From the NCBI GenBank assembly GCA_031772625.1, contig CM062819.1, positions 826,210,503 through 826,274,502 of the forward strand: a stretch of 64,000 nt of DNA. The letters are read 5' to 3'. Below are positions 53,567 through 64,000 of the stretch, one piece after another. Positions within the stretch are counted from its first letter, which is position 1. The number at the start of each line of letters is the position of its first letter. This DNA comes from Pinus tabuliformis (lineage: Eukaryota > Streptophyta > Pinopsida > Pinales > Pinaceae). The notes beneath the pieces are model-generated. The model worked only from the letters and a program-made list of their open reading frames with translations, did not search any database and was not told the DNA's origin. The translations under genes and the position numbers were made by a program.

Positions 53567-56552
53567 AATCATCGTGACTCATCCCTGAGTCACTAAGTTG
53601 GCACGGAGATCTTGGCACGAAGTCCCTCCAACTGGTCCCATACTGCTCGGAGGTCCGGGCACACTGTTCTACGGTTTGCTGGACCTACTGTATGCACTCT
53701 TCCGATGCTTCTTTGTGAGGATTGAATCCCTGTCTTAGTGCATAGAGCCCTTGCATTTGTGCGAGCTTTCCCTTGATATCTACTGAATGGTGAAGGCCTC
53801 ATCAATCGATGGTTGGATGCGCGATTTGAGAAGTCCCCCTTTTTGTCTTATTACATCCACCTTATCTTTCAGTGCCCTTGCTTGCTGCATCTTTGCAATC
53901 CATTGAGTGAGGATGACTGTCTATACAGTTCCCCTTACACTATCGTACTTCTCCTGAAGCTCGCATGCCTCTGTTTCCAAGTGCTGTATGTTGGGGTCCT
54001 CCTGCAAGGATGTGAGGACTCCAAAGTCTTTGTTCAACATACCGGTACAGTCCTGAACTGCTCGTCCAATTTCTTCCAGTCCTGTTTGAATAGCTCTAAC
54101 GCGTTGCTCTCTAACCTCTAGAGGAGTGGAACACTATGCCTTCAGCCATAGCTTGGAAATCTAGAGATTCAGCTCGAGCTACACTCATGTTGTTTCCTCA
54201 CATGCATTTTGGACTCCACTTGCCAAACAGTGGATCCACATTTTTGTTGGTAGGTCTGTAGCAATGGACAACTTTGGGACTTGCAGTCATGCTTCATCAA
54301 CTGTTTGCACTATCTACTAGTTTTGTGACACCAGTTCGTCACACTGTAGGCTGAGCTGTTCAATGTTGATCTTTTGCTCACTCATCACCTGAATCACCTG
54401 AATCGTGCAACCCTCCCTCGAGCAGAGCTCTACTGTTATTCCATCCTGCAGTTGGTACAATGTGTCTCACAGAAGGGCAGCCAAATTAAGGCCAATTCCC
54501 TTGATCCTGCCAACTGTGGCTTTGTCGTTTTCATTCTGCTGCTAGTGCCCTGTCTGGTAGCACTATGGTGTTGACCATTTTTTCACGTAGCAACTACTTT
54601 GTTGTTGATGTGCTTGTTGCGCCATAGGTGGCTACTGTTCCTTCCTGTGGGGGCCCCATCTGTAATTCCTATAGTTGTGCCCTTAGGTCCCCCAACACAA
54701 TCTGCTGCTCCAACATGGCTTCTTGGAGTGTTTTCTTGGTGGCCTCGTGAACCGTGTCACTGATGTCTTAGAGGTTGCCTTTTGTTAACTTGATCGGGTC
54801 GAAGGTTAATTTGGAGACCTTGACCTTTTTCCGTGGACCCGATCTCTCTATGATGCGCAGCCTTTTCCATTGGGTAGAAGTTGCGCCTAGGTCCGTACCT
54901 TCTTTTGCAAGGTCTGTGTTCCTCTGCCTCCTGTCCTATAGACAATTCCTAGCCCTCCTCTTGCTGTGTTTTTGTGGCCCCTATTGTCTATGCTACTACT
55001 GCTACTTCGACGGCCTTTGCCTGCTGTGCGACTGCCTTTGTTGGCTCGCCGACTGCCCTTACTTCTACTGCCACTTTTTCATTTCACCTCTTTTCAACCT
55101 CATCCTTTCTTCTCTATGCTTCTGTCCTGTCTAGTTCCGCCAAATCCGGGGCGTGCCACTTGGGAGGCCATGATTCTAACACTGTAAAAATTACATCATC
55201 AATGGCGATGAAGGGGATATTTGTCCACTGCTACATCAGATCCTTTAATGCCTTGATGTAGATGTTGTGCATGTCCACCTTGAAGTTTGCAAAGCTCCGT
55301 AGACTATTGTAAACTATGGGGGACAAGCGCGACCTCCTATTAATACACATGCGGACGCTTGCCTCCATGAGCACCTAGAAGATTTTTGTCTCGCGAATCT
55401 GCTTCACGTCCTTGGTAACCCAGAGCAACACGCACTTTACGGCCTCTGGTAAGTCATGTTCAATGCTTGGGAACTGGCTGTCCTCTGGCAGTTCTCCTGC
55501 TTCCAGCAAAATGGATAAGAGAAACCACTCATAGTGGACGGTCTTACCCTGTTCCTGGGCTTCCTCGCAGTTGGTCAAGAATTCCTCGCAAAGGAACTTG
55601 GCCCAGTTGAATTGGACCCCCTCTGTGCATTGTTCAGCCAATGAAATTACCGATGCTAGTACCTCATTACCGTGACATTTTCTCATTACCTTCCCGGCCA
55701 GGATTTGGGTGGCTACGCACACCCCTTTATCTTTGATGTTGTAGAGAGCATAACCCCTCTTTTACTTCTTGATCTTGTATTTTTTCTTCATGGCTTCCAT
55801 GAGAGCCAAATCGCTACTTTTTCCTACTATTGTCGCAGGGTCCTTTCCCTTATAGGGAAGTCGAGAAATTCTATGGATGAGATCTGTCGTGATGGGAATA
55901 GGCTCCTCCAGCCATAAGTACCCATCGTGCACCAGGCAAAGCATGTGCCTAATGAAGAAAATAGTGATGGGTATGTGGTGAAAGTGTGGAATCCACATCA
56001 GATGAAGTAATCCAGCCTTCTCCACACTGCCTAGCCATTTTCGCGGCTCTAATGTTGTGACTAGACACTCCGTGCTCTGCTTCATGAGGCTCTCCATCTT
56101 TAAGTGTGGGAACTTCTTGATGTCCGTGAGGTCCCAATATTCAAACTTCATTGTGGGCACATGGCCCAAGTGTGAGCCCTCAAACACAATTCCATCAGGG
56201 AGGAGTGGGGTCTGGAGTGCACTCTTGGTGGCATCCAGATCCTTTGGTATCTTAGTTTTCCCTTTTCGCGGAGGGACGTACTCGGGAAATTTCGCTGTAG
56301 AGTGCACCAGCTGGATATCCTCTTCCATGTCCTCTACTTCCTCTATCTCATCTACGAGAGCCTTTGGGTCCTCCTCCTCATCATTTGTCTCAATGGTGAT
56401 AGCCTTGCCCTTTTATTCCATTGAGAGCTTACCAAACCGCGGATTCCACAGGGACATGCGGACTGGTCCTGCTGCCTGCTTATCTTTTTTCGCCCTCAGC
56501 GTCCGAGGTGATTTCGGGATTTTTGGCGCATCCCCGGTATCCTCGGGAACTT
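53567..56552 (-). pseudogene. E: ORF3, nearly complete
   Basis: The longest runs are 55762-56328 (YVPPRKGKTKIPKDLDATKS, FEYWDLTDIKKFPHLKMESL, LEPRKWLGSVEKAGLLHL, VHDGYLWLEEPIPIT, KGKDPATIVGKSSDLALMEA) and 55375-55722 (VATQILAGKVMRKCHGNEV, VQFNWAKFLCEEFLTNCEEA, FPSIEHDLPEAVKCVLLW, KDVKQIRETKIF). Then come WPPKWHAPDLAELDRTEA and an Ala/Lys/Glu hinge. The ORF3 start is lost at the copia boundary. It shares block order with B and D, which fixes ORF3 as a real conserved frame. Confidence 0.8.
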
Positions 56553-56726
56553 TCAAGCCAGGATATAATTCCTTAAAACAAAACTCTATTATATTCATTA
56601 AGGCTAAACATTATTATATACAAGAGGGAGTGATTGTTTGGTTCATCTCCCGACTCTCTATCTTCTCTATTATTTATTTATATTAATTACAGTTGTTCAC
56701 CCAATCCTTCTTATTAGGTTTCAACA
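56553..56726 (-). repeat. I 3' LTR (short)
   Basis: On the minus strand it begins TGTTGAAACCTAATAAG right after attaagggggggaa (purine tract) and runs into AT-rich sequence with gtatataataatg. The outer end, where E's ORF3 resumes, lacks a clean CA, so I place it near 56553. Confidence 0.7.
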
Positions 56727-56739
56727 TTCCCCCCCTTAA

Positions 56740-57174
56740 TCTGAAGGGTTGTTGGTGAGTCCAAGCATCGTTCTGAAGCTTTAAAGCTTTTCTCTTCCAA
56801 GTGCTTTGGTGAAGATGTCTGCAATTTACTCATTAATGGAACAATGGCAGAGATGGATTGTTTTGGCCTCAACATGATGTCGAATCAGATGATATTTAGT
56901 ATTGATGTGCTTTGTTTGAATCATGGAACTTTGGGTTCTTAGCCAACATTATTGAAGATGTATTGTCAATCATGAGCGGAGTTGATTGCACTTGTTTTAC
57001 CTGCAAATCTTCAAGAATTTTCTTGAGCCACACAATTTCTTTTGTTCTGCCTCTATTGTAGAATCTACAGGAACTGATTGTTTGCATGATCTCCAAGAGA
57101 CAACTCTTGATCCAAGACTCATACCATAACCTCAAGTAGATACCCCTATTTCTTTATCTCCATCGAAGTCTGAA
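56740..57174 (-). pseudogene. I RNase H
   Basis: Frames carry on from RT into SDSDFDGDKE (near 57170), RVVSWRSCKQSVPVDSTIEAEQ (split frames), IVWLKKILEDL, NPKFHDSNKAHQY and IADIFTKAL. These are the landmarks of the copia RNase H carboxy end. At least three frameshifts or stops. Confidence 0.8.
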
Positions 57175-58569
57175 TCAGAGTATCCAATCAAGCTCAAGTC
57201 GTCCACCTGTGTATACTTGATTCCAATGTCTTGAGATCTTCAAGTATTTTAGAACTCTTTTTGCAGCAGACCAATGTACCTCACAAGGATTTTGCATAAA
57301 TCTGGAGAGGATTCCAATAGCAAAAGAAATGTCTAGTCTAGTAGTTGTCAGGTAGTTGAGACTTCCTACAAGCTGTCTATACTTTGTTGCATCCTCAAAT
57401 TCTTTTCCTTCATTTGATGTGAGCTTTAAGTTTTGTTCCATTGGAGTAGTCAGAGGATTGCATTCAGTCATACCAAATCTGTTCAACAGATCTCCAATGT
57501 ATTTCTTTTGAGAAAGGAATATGGACTTTGGATGTTGAGTTACTTCAATACCAAGATAGTAATGAACATAGCCCAAATCAGTCATTTCAAAACCTTTCTT
57601 CAATTCCTTCTTTATGGATGCAATGTAGCTTTCATTGTTCCCTATTATCAAAAGATCATCTACATATACTACAAGATATACAACTGTTTTTCCAACTTTC
57701 TTGACAAACAGAGTTGCATCATCAAGATCATAATGTTTGAAATTGAGTTTCAGAAGATGCTCCGTCAATTTTTCATACCAAGCTCGTGGTGCTTGTTTGA
57801 GGCCATACAAGGATTTCACAAGTTTGCATACTTTATCTTCATGTCCTTTCACAGCAAAACCTTCAAGCTGGGACATAAAAACATTTTCTTTTAGATCTCC
57901 ATTCAAGAAAGCAGTTTTTACATCCATTTGATGGACTTTCCAACCATTCTGAGCTGCTAGGGAAAAGAGTGTTCGGATGGTAGCCCATTTTGCTGTGGGG
58001 GCAAGAATATCCTCATAATCGAACCCTTCTTTCTGTGTATAACCTTTTGCCATAAGTCTGGCTTTGTGCTTGTCAAGTGAACCATCAACTTTATACTTGT
58101 TCTTGTAGAACCACTTGCAGCCAATTGGTTTGGTTCCCAATGGAGGATCAACCAGCTTCCAAGTGCCATTCTTTATCAGGGCATCATACTCCTTTTGCAT
58201 TGCTTCTTTCCATTCATCATGAGAAGAAACTTCTTTGAAGGAAGTTGGTTCAAAATCTGTAGACAAATTTAATTCACAATCATAAGAAAAATCCATATCA
58301 ACAGGTGAATTAGAGTCATCTGCATTACCTCCATTTTTCTAATTTGAATTTCTAATTCCTGTTTTTCCAACCTCATTAGGATGAACACTTTCAAGTGTCT
58401 TTGTCAACCACTTTGGGGGACCTTTCTCAGATGGTCCAGGCTGCTTTGTTGACTGAGTTGGGGCTGAATCAAGATTGAGTCTCCCAATTCTGTCAATCAC
58501 ATCACTCAAAGTATCATTTGTTGTTGGAGATTCATGCAGGGGAGAGAGTTCTTCTAAAGAAGATTCCAT
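57175..58569 (-). pseudogene. I reverse transcriptase (373-codon open run)
   Basis: After a Ser/Pro linker (58339-58569), the open run 57175-58296 contains EYDALIKNGTWKLVDPP, GCKWFYKNKYKVDGSLDKHK, KARLMAKGYTQKEGFDY, VHQMDVKTAFLNGDLKE, LYGLKQAPRAWYEKL and YLVVYVDDLLIIGNN. The catalytic YVDD is intact. It ends KRVLKYLK just before RNase H. No stop interrupts 1.1 kb, the longest clean frame in the window, so this is probably one of the younger insertions. The neighbours on both sides in the polyprotein are broken. Confidence 0.95.
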
Positions 58570-58904
58570 AGGTTGATCTAGTATAGGAATCCCCCTTCAA
58601 GATGTGGAATTTGATTATCAAATTCTTGAAATGATTTTGCAGTTGTGAATCTATCCAGGCGATCAAGTTACCTTTCAAAAACATTGTCAGTTTTGGATGA
58701 TTCAAGAAAGATTACATCTCTAGAGACAACAAACTTTTTGTTGACTTCATCATAGAGATGGTATGCTTTGGAGGTGTTTGAATAGCCCAGGAAGATACAC
58801 TTACGACTTCTTGCACCAAGTTTTTTTCTATGTACTTTTGGTATTAAGGCATAACAGGTGGAACCAAAGACCCTGAGATGCTTTACCGAAGGAATGTGCC
58901 CATA

Positions 58905-59345
58905 TCACATTTCATAAGGAGTCTTGTTTCTAGTAGCATTAGATGGACATCTATTCTTTATATATATAGCACATACAACAACATTAGCCCAAAACATTAC
59001 TTTTACATTTTTGATGAAGAGCATGGAGTGTACCATATTTAAGATTGTCCTATTCATTCTTTCAGCTACTCCATTCTGTTGGGGATTATAAGGCACAATT
59101 GTTTGATGTTTGATTCCATGTTGGCGAAGATAGTTTTCAAATTCATTTGAAGTGTATTCTTTTCCATTATCAATGCGAATAGATCCAATATGAGATTGTG
59201 CATAATTTTCAATCCATGCATGAAAGTTCTTGAATGTTTGAAAAGCATCAGATTTGTTCTTCAATAAATTTACCCAACACATTCTGGTGTAGTCATCAAT
59301 AAATGTCATCATATATTTATTTCCATTTGCAGAAGAGACAGGCAT
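58905..59345 (-). pseudogene. I integrase core
   Basis: YMMTFIDDYTRMCWVNLL, SIRIDNGKEYTSNEFENYL and VPYNPQQNGVAERMNRTI provide the D, D and E of the DDE triad (the middle motif is usually SDNGGEY). WANVVVCAIYIKNRCPS and NKTPYEM follow. The catalytic acids are all present. Between it and the RT linker (58570-58904) decayed integrase tail sequence continues. Integrase inserts the cDNA into nuclear DNA. Confidence 0.92.
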
Positions 59346-59430
59346 TGGACCATAGAAATCTGAATGAATGAGTTCAAGTTTCTATGTGCTTTGGAATGTG
59401 AATCATGAAAGGGTTGTTTGCTATGCTTTC

Positions 59431-59820
59431 TTAGAATACAAGCATCGCATTGCTTAAGCTTCCTAGGAATTGTAGGCAATCCAGTAACACCATTTTTTTT
59501 AATAAGCGAAGGTTGTCATAGTTCAAATGTTCAAATATAGCATGCCATAATAGACTTGATGGAAGTGTACCTTCTTCATAATTAGAATTGTATGAGAAAT
59601 GTTGTGCACAAGGAGAGGTACCTTGTAGCTTGAGAAGCCTTTCTTCTTCAATCCCTGTCATGACAAGTAAGTGGTCAGATGCTTTTCTTACCTCAAGCTT
59701 GCCATCAAAGATATGAATGGAGTGGCCTTGTTGTCTAATATGGACCAAGGACAACAATTTTCTTCTCAACGAAGGGAGGTATAGAACATGATGCAGAAGA
59801 AAGTCTGGAAGACCAAGCAA
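59431..59820 (-). pseudogene. I pre-integrase domain
   Basis: LHHVLYLPSLRRKLLSLVHI, then HLLVMTGIEEERLLKLQG, SSLLWHAIFEHLNYDNLRLL and KKMVLLDCLQFL. It matches the GAG-pre-integrase module (LWHxxxGHLNxxxLxxL) that sits between protease and integrase in copia. Integrase zinc-finger residues after it are damaged. Confidence 0.85.
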
Positions 59821-59874
59821 TTTAAGCCTGATTGTACCAAGCCCTGATGGCTTGAGTTTTGATTGGTCTGCAAA

Positions 59875-60828
59875 TTAAATTTCTCCATCAACATTGTCAA
59901 TGAATTCTTCAAAAAAATATTTTCTATGAGTCATGTGGCAATTTGCTACTGAGTCAAGCAACCAATAATTTTTCCAAGAAGCAAGTGAAGCATTAAACAA
60001 GTCTTCATTTACTCCAATATTACATTGTGCCACAACATAATGAGCTGATTCAGGTGCTTTACCTTTGTCTATGTCATTAGTTTTACCTTTGGGTTGGTTT
60101 CTTTGCTGCTCAATTTTATCCCAAGGTATCTTGCATGTGGAGGCATCATGTGATCCATTTCTTTTACAGCATATGCAATGCAAATATGACTTTTCTCCTT
60201 GAGAGTGTCTGCCCCCCCTGCCTCTGAAATATCTTCCTCTACCTCTTCGACCACCTCTTCCTCTGGAAGAGTCTTGGGCAAGACTCTTTTCTTTATGAGC
60301 AAGGCACACAACCTCTTCAGAATATTCATGGGTTGTTTTCTTTCCAAAAGCTTTCTCTCTTTCAGCAAATTTCTTTATAAGAGAGTCAAAGGTGATATCT
60401 TTGAGATTTCCATTTGCTTGCAATGACTCAAGATAATTAGAGTAAGTAGGATAAAGTGCCTTGAGAAAAGCAATCAGAGGGATATCCATTTCAACATTAG
60501 TGACTTTGATATCATGCATTATTGATTTTACTTCGGATGCCAGAGCAAGAGGATCATTATTTTGTAATTCAAGGGTGAAGAGTTTAATCATGAGTTGAAC
60601 AATTTCAAGTGCAGAGTGTGAGTCATAGAGTTCCTTCAGCTTTTGTAATGCTTCAAATGCAGTTGAAAATGGTTTGATGTGTCGACTCACCTCTTCACTT
60701 ACAGATGCAGCAATCAATGCATATGCTTTGTTGTTTTTATTCTCCCAAATGGTGAGCTCTTTGTCAGAGGTAGGCTGAATTGGGTCTTTGTCTCCTTCTC
60801 CAACACACACTACTTTCCACAACTCATT
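59875..60828 (-). pseudogene. I gag and protease start, 5'-truncated
   Basis: A 315-codon run: LWKVVCVGEGDKDPIQP, LTIWENKNNKAYALIAASVS, AFEALQKLKELYDSHSALEI, then a basic RGRGGRRGRGRYFRGRGGRH, a CCHC-like HCICCKRNGSHDASTC, and YWLLDSVANCHMTHRKYF. The last is the copia protease site, with Val in place of the Gly of DSG. The first about 40 codons of Gag are missing. The next bases upstream belong to LTR J. Confidence 0.9.
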
Positions 60829-61302
60829 TGTAGGTTTTAACCCTATACAGAAATTACCTACATATGAATTCTAAAACATAGAAAATAAACAATTCGAGAG
60901 CATAACACATAAAACACATATACACAAAGATTTTCCCCTAGATCCCAAAACCGGGACTACCAACTTGATTTTTCATTATGTTCCTTTCAACGTTATAATG
61001 CATATTTATACATGCCGAAGCATCCAATACCATGGATTGAAAACCATCACGTCCAATACCATGGACCGAAAACCATCGCGTCCAAAATACATGTGCAAAA
61101 ATCATGCACAAAACCATAGGTGGGTCTGCGCAACCTAACATAGGGTCCAAAACCAAAAATTTTTAGGGCGCTACCCCAGACCCCATAAAGTGGGGTTACG
61201 GGTACACCTCAAACCCCCTGTGACCCAACCCCCCCCCCCCCCCTCTAACCCCCTGGTTAACAATGTGGGCTAGTCATGGAAAGAATATAACACAACCCAA
61301 CA
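60829..61302 (-). repeat. J: isolated LTR next to truncated copia gag
   Basis: On the minus strand TGTTGGGTTGTGTTATATTC to TTAAAACCTACA, 474 bp, with TATAAATATGC near 61005. It is preceded by CAAGTGGGAGAA (61303-61314), a copia-like purine tract, so J is a 3' LTR whose body would lie to the right, where only about 120 bp (61303-61423) remains before F. It contains a 29-bp repeat in two copies (61021-61078) and a run of 15 C (61229-61243). Confidence 0.7.
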
Positions 61303-61423
61303 TTCTCCCACTTGTTGTTTTCTTTCCAACCTCACTCTTTCGCTAGTCTCCTTGCTCGTTTCTTCTCTCCTTTGATAGAGCTTTCGCCACTCCTTTCTCA
61401 CTTGTCCCGCTTCAAAGAACACC
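61303..61423 (-). other. Remnant of J's internal region
   Basis: These 120 bases hold J's purine tract and a short AG-rich minus-strand stretch (gaagaaacgagcaaggagac). No protein motif is visible. F's LTR starts at 61424. Confidence 0.5.
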
Positions 61424-62235
61424 TGTAGGATCAAAGCTGCAAAATACCATCAAATCATAGAGATCTATAACCATAATCAATGTAGGATCAGATGTATATT
61501 AACCACATAAATGCATATACAAATACAAGATTCAGAGATATACAAACATATGGAGGAAAACTCAAATGCATTTATTGGTAGAAGTAGTATAAGAGAGGAT
61601 TACAACCAAGCTATCTGATACAACATCATCCTCCTAGCATGAAAGCCCTCTTCACCTCATACAAAGCAAGATCACCCAACAATATCTTCAAAGAGAAACC
61701 AACAGCACTTCCTTGCAAATTACAAAATTCCAGCCTCTGGATCTCTAGGATGAGGGATTCATATATAGATGTTTACAGGAGAGTGAGTCAGCTTATGGGA
61801 TTTTTATTAGTGTCATTTCACTGGTAGTTCTTAGTTCCACTTGGAGATTTCATGATCTCTTACTCATCCCTGGGAGAATTCAGAGAGGCAAGTGTCATAT
61901 GAGCAGTTTCTAGAAGATTCTCTAGGTTTCCACCTAGCAAACTACTTCTGCCATTTGTCTGCTCTCGCTCATCACACCCTACAGAAAGGCTTTCCAGTAT
62001 GCATCGCACCCCCCATGTGTAATATGTGAGATACATCGCACCCTATGCATGGAGTAGTCTGTATGGTCTAGTTTTGACCAATTCTAAGTAGGTTTTGATC
62101 GAGAACTTTTGGGAGATGATGTAATCAGCTGACCTTGTTCCTTTAGGGTATAAAACAACACTTTTAGGGGTTTAGAAGCCCTTGGTTCATGGACATATGT
62201 GACTGGGGCTGCAGTGCCCAAATATGTCTATAACA
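61424..62235 (-). repeat. F 3' LTR
   Basis: TGTAGGATCAAAGCTGC to AATATGTCTATAACA, 812 bp. Only the terminal CTATAACA clearly resembles C's LTR, so the LTR body has diverged while the flanking 3' sequence is conserved. The partner LTR lies outside the window. Confidence 0.7.
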
Positions 62236-63289
62236 GTTGCCCCCTAAAGCATGAGGTCGTAAATGTTTTGATGTCGAGTGAAATGCTTTATAATGAGGAT
62301 CCAAGGTTTTTCGAGCTGGAAGGTGACCTGTAATAAGATACAATACAATACATTATCTTCATAATATTTTCATGATCTAGCTGAAGCAGGCATTCCCATG
62401 CTCAGCTTTATAAATTCATATTCATGTATATAAGACAGACAATCGTTTGTGTGGCAGACTGATGATTCTGGTAGAGCCATCATTCTTTAGTTCAGATGAT
62501 TATATGTGCAGCTGTGATGTACATTTGATGTCTTTATTTTTCCTGAATATATCACAGCCCAGATGGATGAAACTAGATCCGGGGTCTTCAAACTCATTCA
62601 ATCTTTGCCTGAAGTACAAGTCGATCCATGTGAAAAGATGTTCTGATGGCGAACATGGAAAGACATTGCCTGATTACTAGCCAATGATGAAAGTTGTTAA
62701 CAGGCATGAGAGGAATCACCGATAATGATGATGACCCTCAAGGTACTGCAGTATAATTCACGTGGTGTGAATACATGAGTTGATGTCGAACACCACGTGA
62801 AATCTTTCGGTCGAAGGCCATTGATGTAAACCTATCGCTAGAAGTGAGAAACTTGCCATTAAGGCATGCAAGCTTCAAAGTACTGAAAGGGTTCTCCCTA
62901 ACTCAACTTCTTGGATAATGAGTGGATGTTGAAAAGAACTGACCCATCATAGGAAGGCCTTAATGAATCCCACATCTACGACACAGAACAGAGCAAATGA
63001 TTTTGTGGAGGTGAAAATGATCTGATGATACAAGGTTCAGGGTGGCAGTCATGAAAAATGGAGAGTGAAGGTATTGCAGCGGATGAGATGTTATCTAGGT
63101 TGTTGAATTCTCTGAGCGACTTCTCTTGAACATATCAGCGACACTGAAATGGATTGGTAGCATTAACCCCAAAAATGGATGGTACAGTGAACCAATGGTG
63201 ATATGACTAGTGAACGGAATAACCCAACCTGACTCAATCATGGTGACGGAGTGAAAGTGTCATGTTCAAGAGCGACCTGCTACCAATGA
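62236..63289 (-). other. F 3' untranslated region
   Basis: No coding frame. It begins with the minus-strand purine tract (ctcatgctttaggggg) and shares blocks with C 20826-21900, including caggcattcccatgctcag and the tgcatgcaagcttcaaag stretch. It is about 1.05 kb, against 1.1 kb in C. Confidence 0.6.
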
Positions 63290-63900
63290 AGCTATTCAAG
63301 TTTTCTTCCCCTTTTTCCCCAGTCATTGCTGACCAGTACCTCTTTACTTTTGTCAAGCTTGAGGAGGATAACATATGCTTGTTCTATAATTTTCCCTTCG
63401 GGCAAACCTGTCGCTATGTTTTAACGATCCTAGCGACAGTGAAAATCACTCTTGTCTGCATAGACAAGTTTGTCACTATTGTTTTAACGAGTTTAATGAC
63501 AAAGATAACTCAGTCCTTTTCAATTTTAGAGAGTCTAAAAAGAGACGTAAAGGCAACTCTAGTGGTCCTTTTTCGTAATGTAATTCCTTAAGTCTGAAAA
63601 AGTGTAAAATAATATGAAATGGATGACTTTTCGATAGTTTTAACGAGCTGAACAAGACAAGCGCTCGATATTTTTGTGTAATAATCCCTCAGGTCCAAAA
63701 ATATTAAAATCTAGAGGAGGGATGGTACTTCTGATCGCTTTAATGAGCTGGAGAGGCCAATTTCTCAACAATCTTTTCATATTTTACGAGTCAGATGAAA
63801 AGAGATTAAAGGAGACTTTTTTTTTAGGAACGAGTGATGCTTTTGGATGGCAACTGGTTCCAGGTAAGGTTTGGAACTTTTCAATCATGGCAGGGTAAAG
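63290..63900 (-). repeat. F tandem array resembling that of C
   Basis: Cores ttttaacga at about 63418 and 63481, ttttaacgagctg at 63636 and tttaatgagctgg at 63739, each with a nearby complementary CTC partner (for example acgagtttaatgac...aactcag, and agagtctaaaaagagac...aactct). Spacing is 60-155 bp and less regular than in C. Confidence 0.6.
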
Positions 63901-64000
63901 AAGGTGGCTAATAGAATCACTCGTCGCAACTGTTTCTCAAAAGGGCTAAACAATCAAATGGAAGCGTATCATCGGCTAAAAAAGAGTGGAGGTGATGGTA

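Larger units (their letters stand above)
52672..56552 (-). mobile_element. E: 5'-truncated family N element inserted in R3
   Basis: An 883-bp 3' LTR (52672-53554), a purine tract and most of ORF3 are present. The element ends abruptly near 56552, where copia element I begins. Gag, protease and the 5' LTR are missing. Its left edge falls inside the R3 pol frame. Confidence 0.88.
56553..60828 (-). mobile_element. I: Ty1/copia retrotransposon, 5' end missing
   Basis: Minus-strand order gag, protease, pre-integrase, integrase, RT, RNase H, purine tract (56727-56740) and a short 3' LTR (about 56553-56726, outer edge uncertain). Integrase before RT defines Ty1/copia. It has no 5' LTR or primer site; gag starts mid-domain against LTR J at 60829. 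It is the only element in the window that still has every pol domain. Confidence 0.92.
61424..64000 (-). mobile_element. F: element related to C, running off the window
   Basis: The 3' LTR lies at 61424-62235. To its right is GTTGCCCCCTAAAGCATGAG, nearly identical to the C sequence next to its 3' LTR. The caggcattcccatgctcag block then recurs, and from about 63290 an inverted-repeat tandem array like that of C begins. No coding sequence is reached before 64000. Confidence 0.78.

Noticed and set aside
56057-56686. 209-codon plus-strand frame spanning E and copia LTR
   Set aside because: Antisense to ORF3 and crosses an element boundary, so it cannot be an inherited gene.
61229-61243. Run of 15 C as a functional element
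   Set aside because: A homopolymer within LTR J, likely replication slippage. Also a place where the assembly may be inexact.

Overview
This is a stretch of plant nuclear intergenic DNA made almost entirely of decayed LTR retrotransposons nested inside one another. I find no host gene, tRNA, rRNA or CRISPR array. The Ty3/gypsy and Ty1/copia protein families, tRNA-type primer sites, TATA-box LTR promoters and dense nesting of old, stop-riddled copies point to a large plant genome. The gag, protease and RT sequence types resemble ones I associate with conifers. That assignment is from memory and unverified.

Layout. (i) 380-5110: minus-strand Ty3/gypsy element R1 (RT, RNase H, protease, gag, primer site, part of the 5' LTR). 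(ii) 5111-8711: plus-strand deletion derivative A. (iii) 9235-16019: minus-strand element R2, with both LTRs and a perfect GTACC target duplication, but no RT or integrase. (iv) 17026-45196: minus-strand element B, bounded by 884-bp LTRs and a perfect GCTCT target duplication. B is split by two later insertions: C (19809-29327, a different gypsy family) and D (34667-43988, the same family as B, with ATTAT/TTTAT flanks). (v) 45237-47434: G, a 2.2-kb relic of the same family with about 0.5 kb of interior. (vi) 50.5-52.7 kb: plus-strand gypsy pol fragment R3, cut by E, a 5'-truncated member of B's family (52672-56.55 kb). (vii) 56.55-60.83 kb: minus-strand Ty1/copia element I, abutting an unrelated LTR (J). 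(viii) 61424-64000: element F, related to C, running off the window.

Two things stand out. First, B, D, E and A (with G as an extreme derivative) form a family I call N. Its two complete copies are about 9.3 kb and share one organisation: gag, zinc knuckles, protease, a second gag-like domain, then a jump to the tail of integrase with all of RT and RNase H missing. A long conserved extra reading frame (ORF3) follows, with a conserved TATA box about 130 bp upstream of its ATG. The shared deletion implies a non-autonomous family that multiplied after losing pol and carries a non-gag-pol gene of unknown function. Second, R1, R2 and R3 place an RNase H domain between protease and RT; R3 also has the usual RNase H after RT. 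A third, smaller point is that C, and apparently F, carry a tandem array with inverted-repeat units between the coding region and the 3' LTR.

A minus-strand coding-like substrate (Q), now in pieces at 8.7-9.2, 16.0-17.0 and 47.4-48.7 kb, appears to be what R2, B and A landed in.
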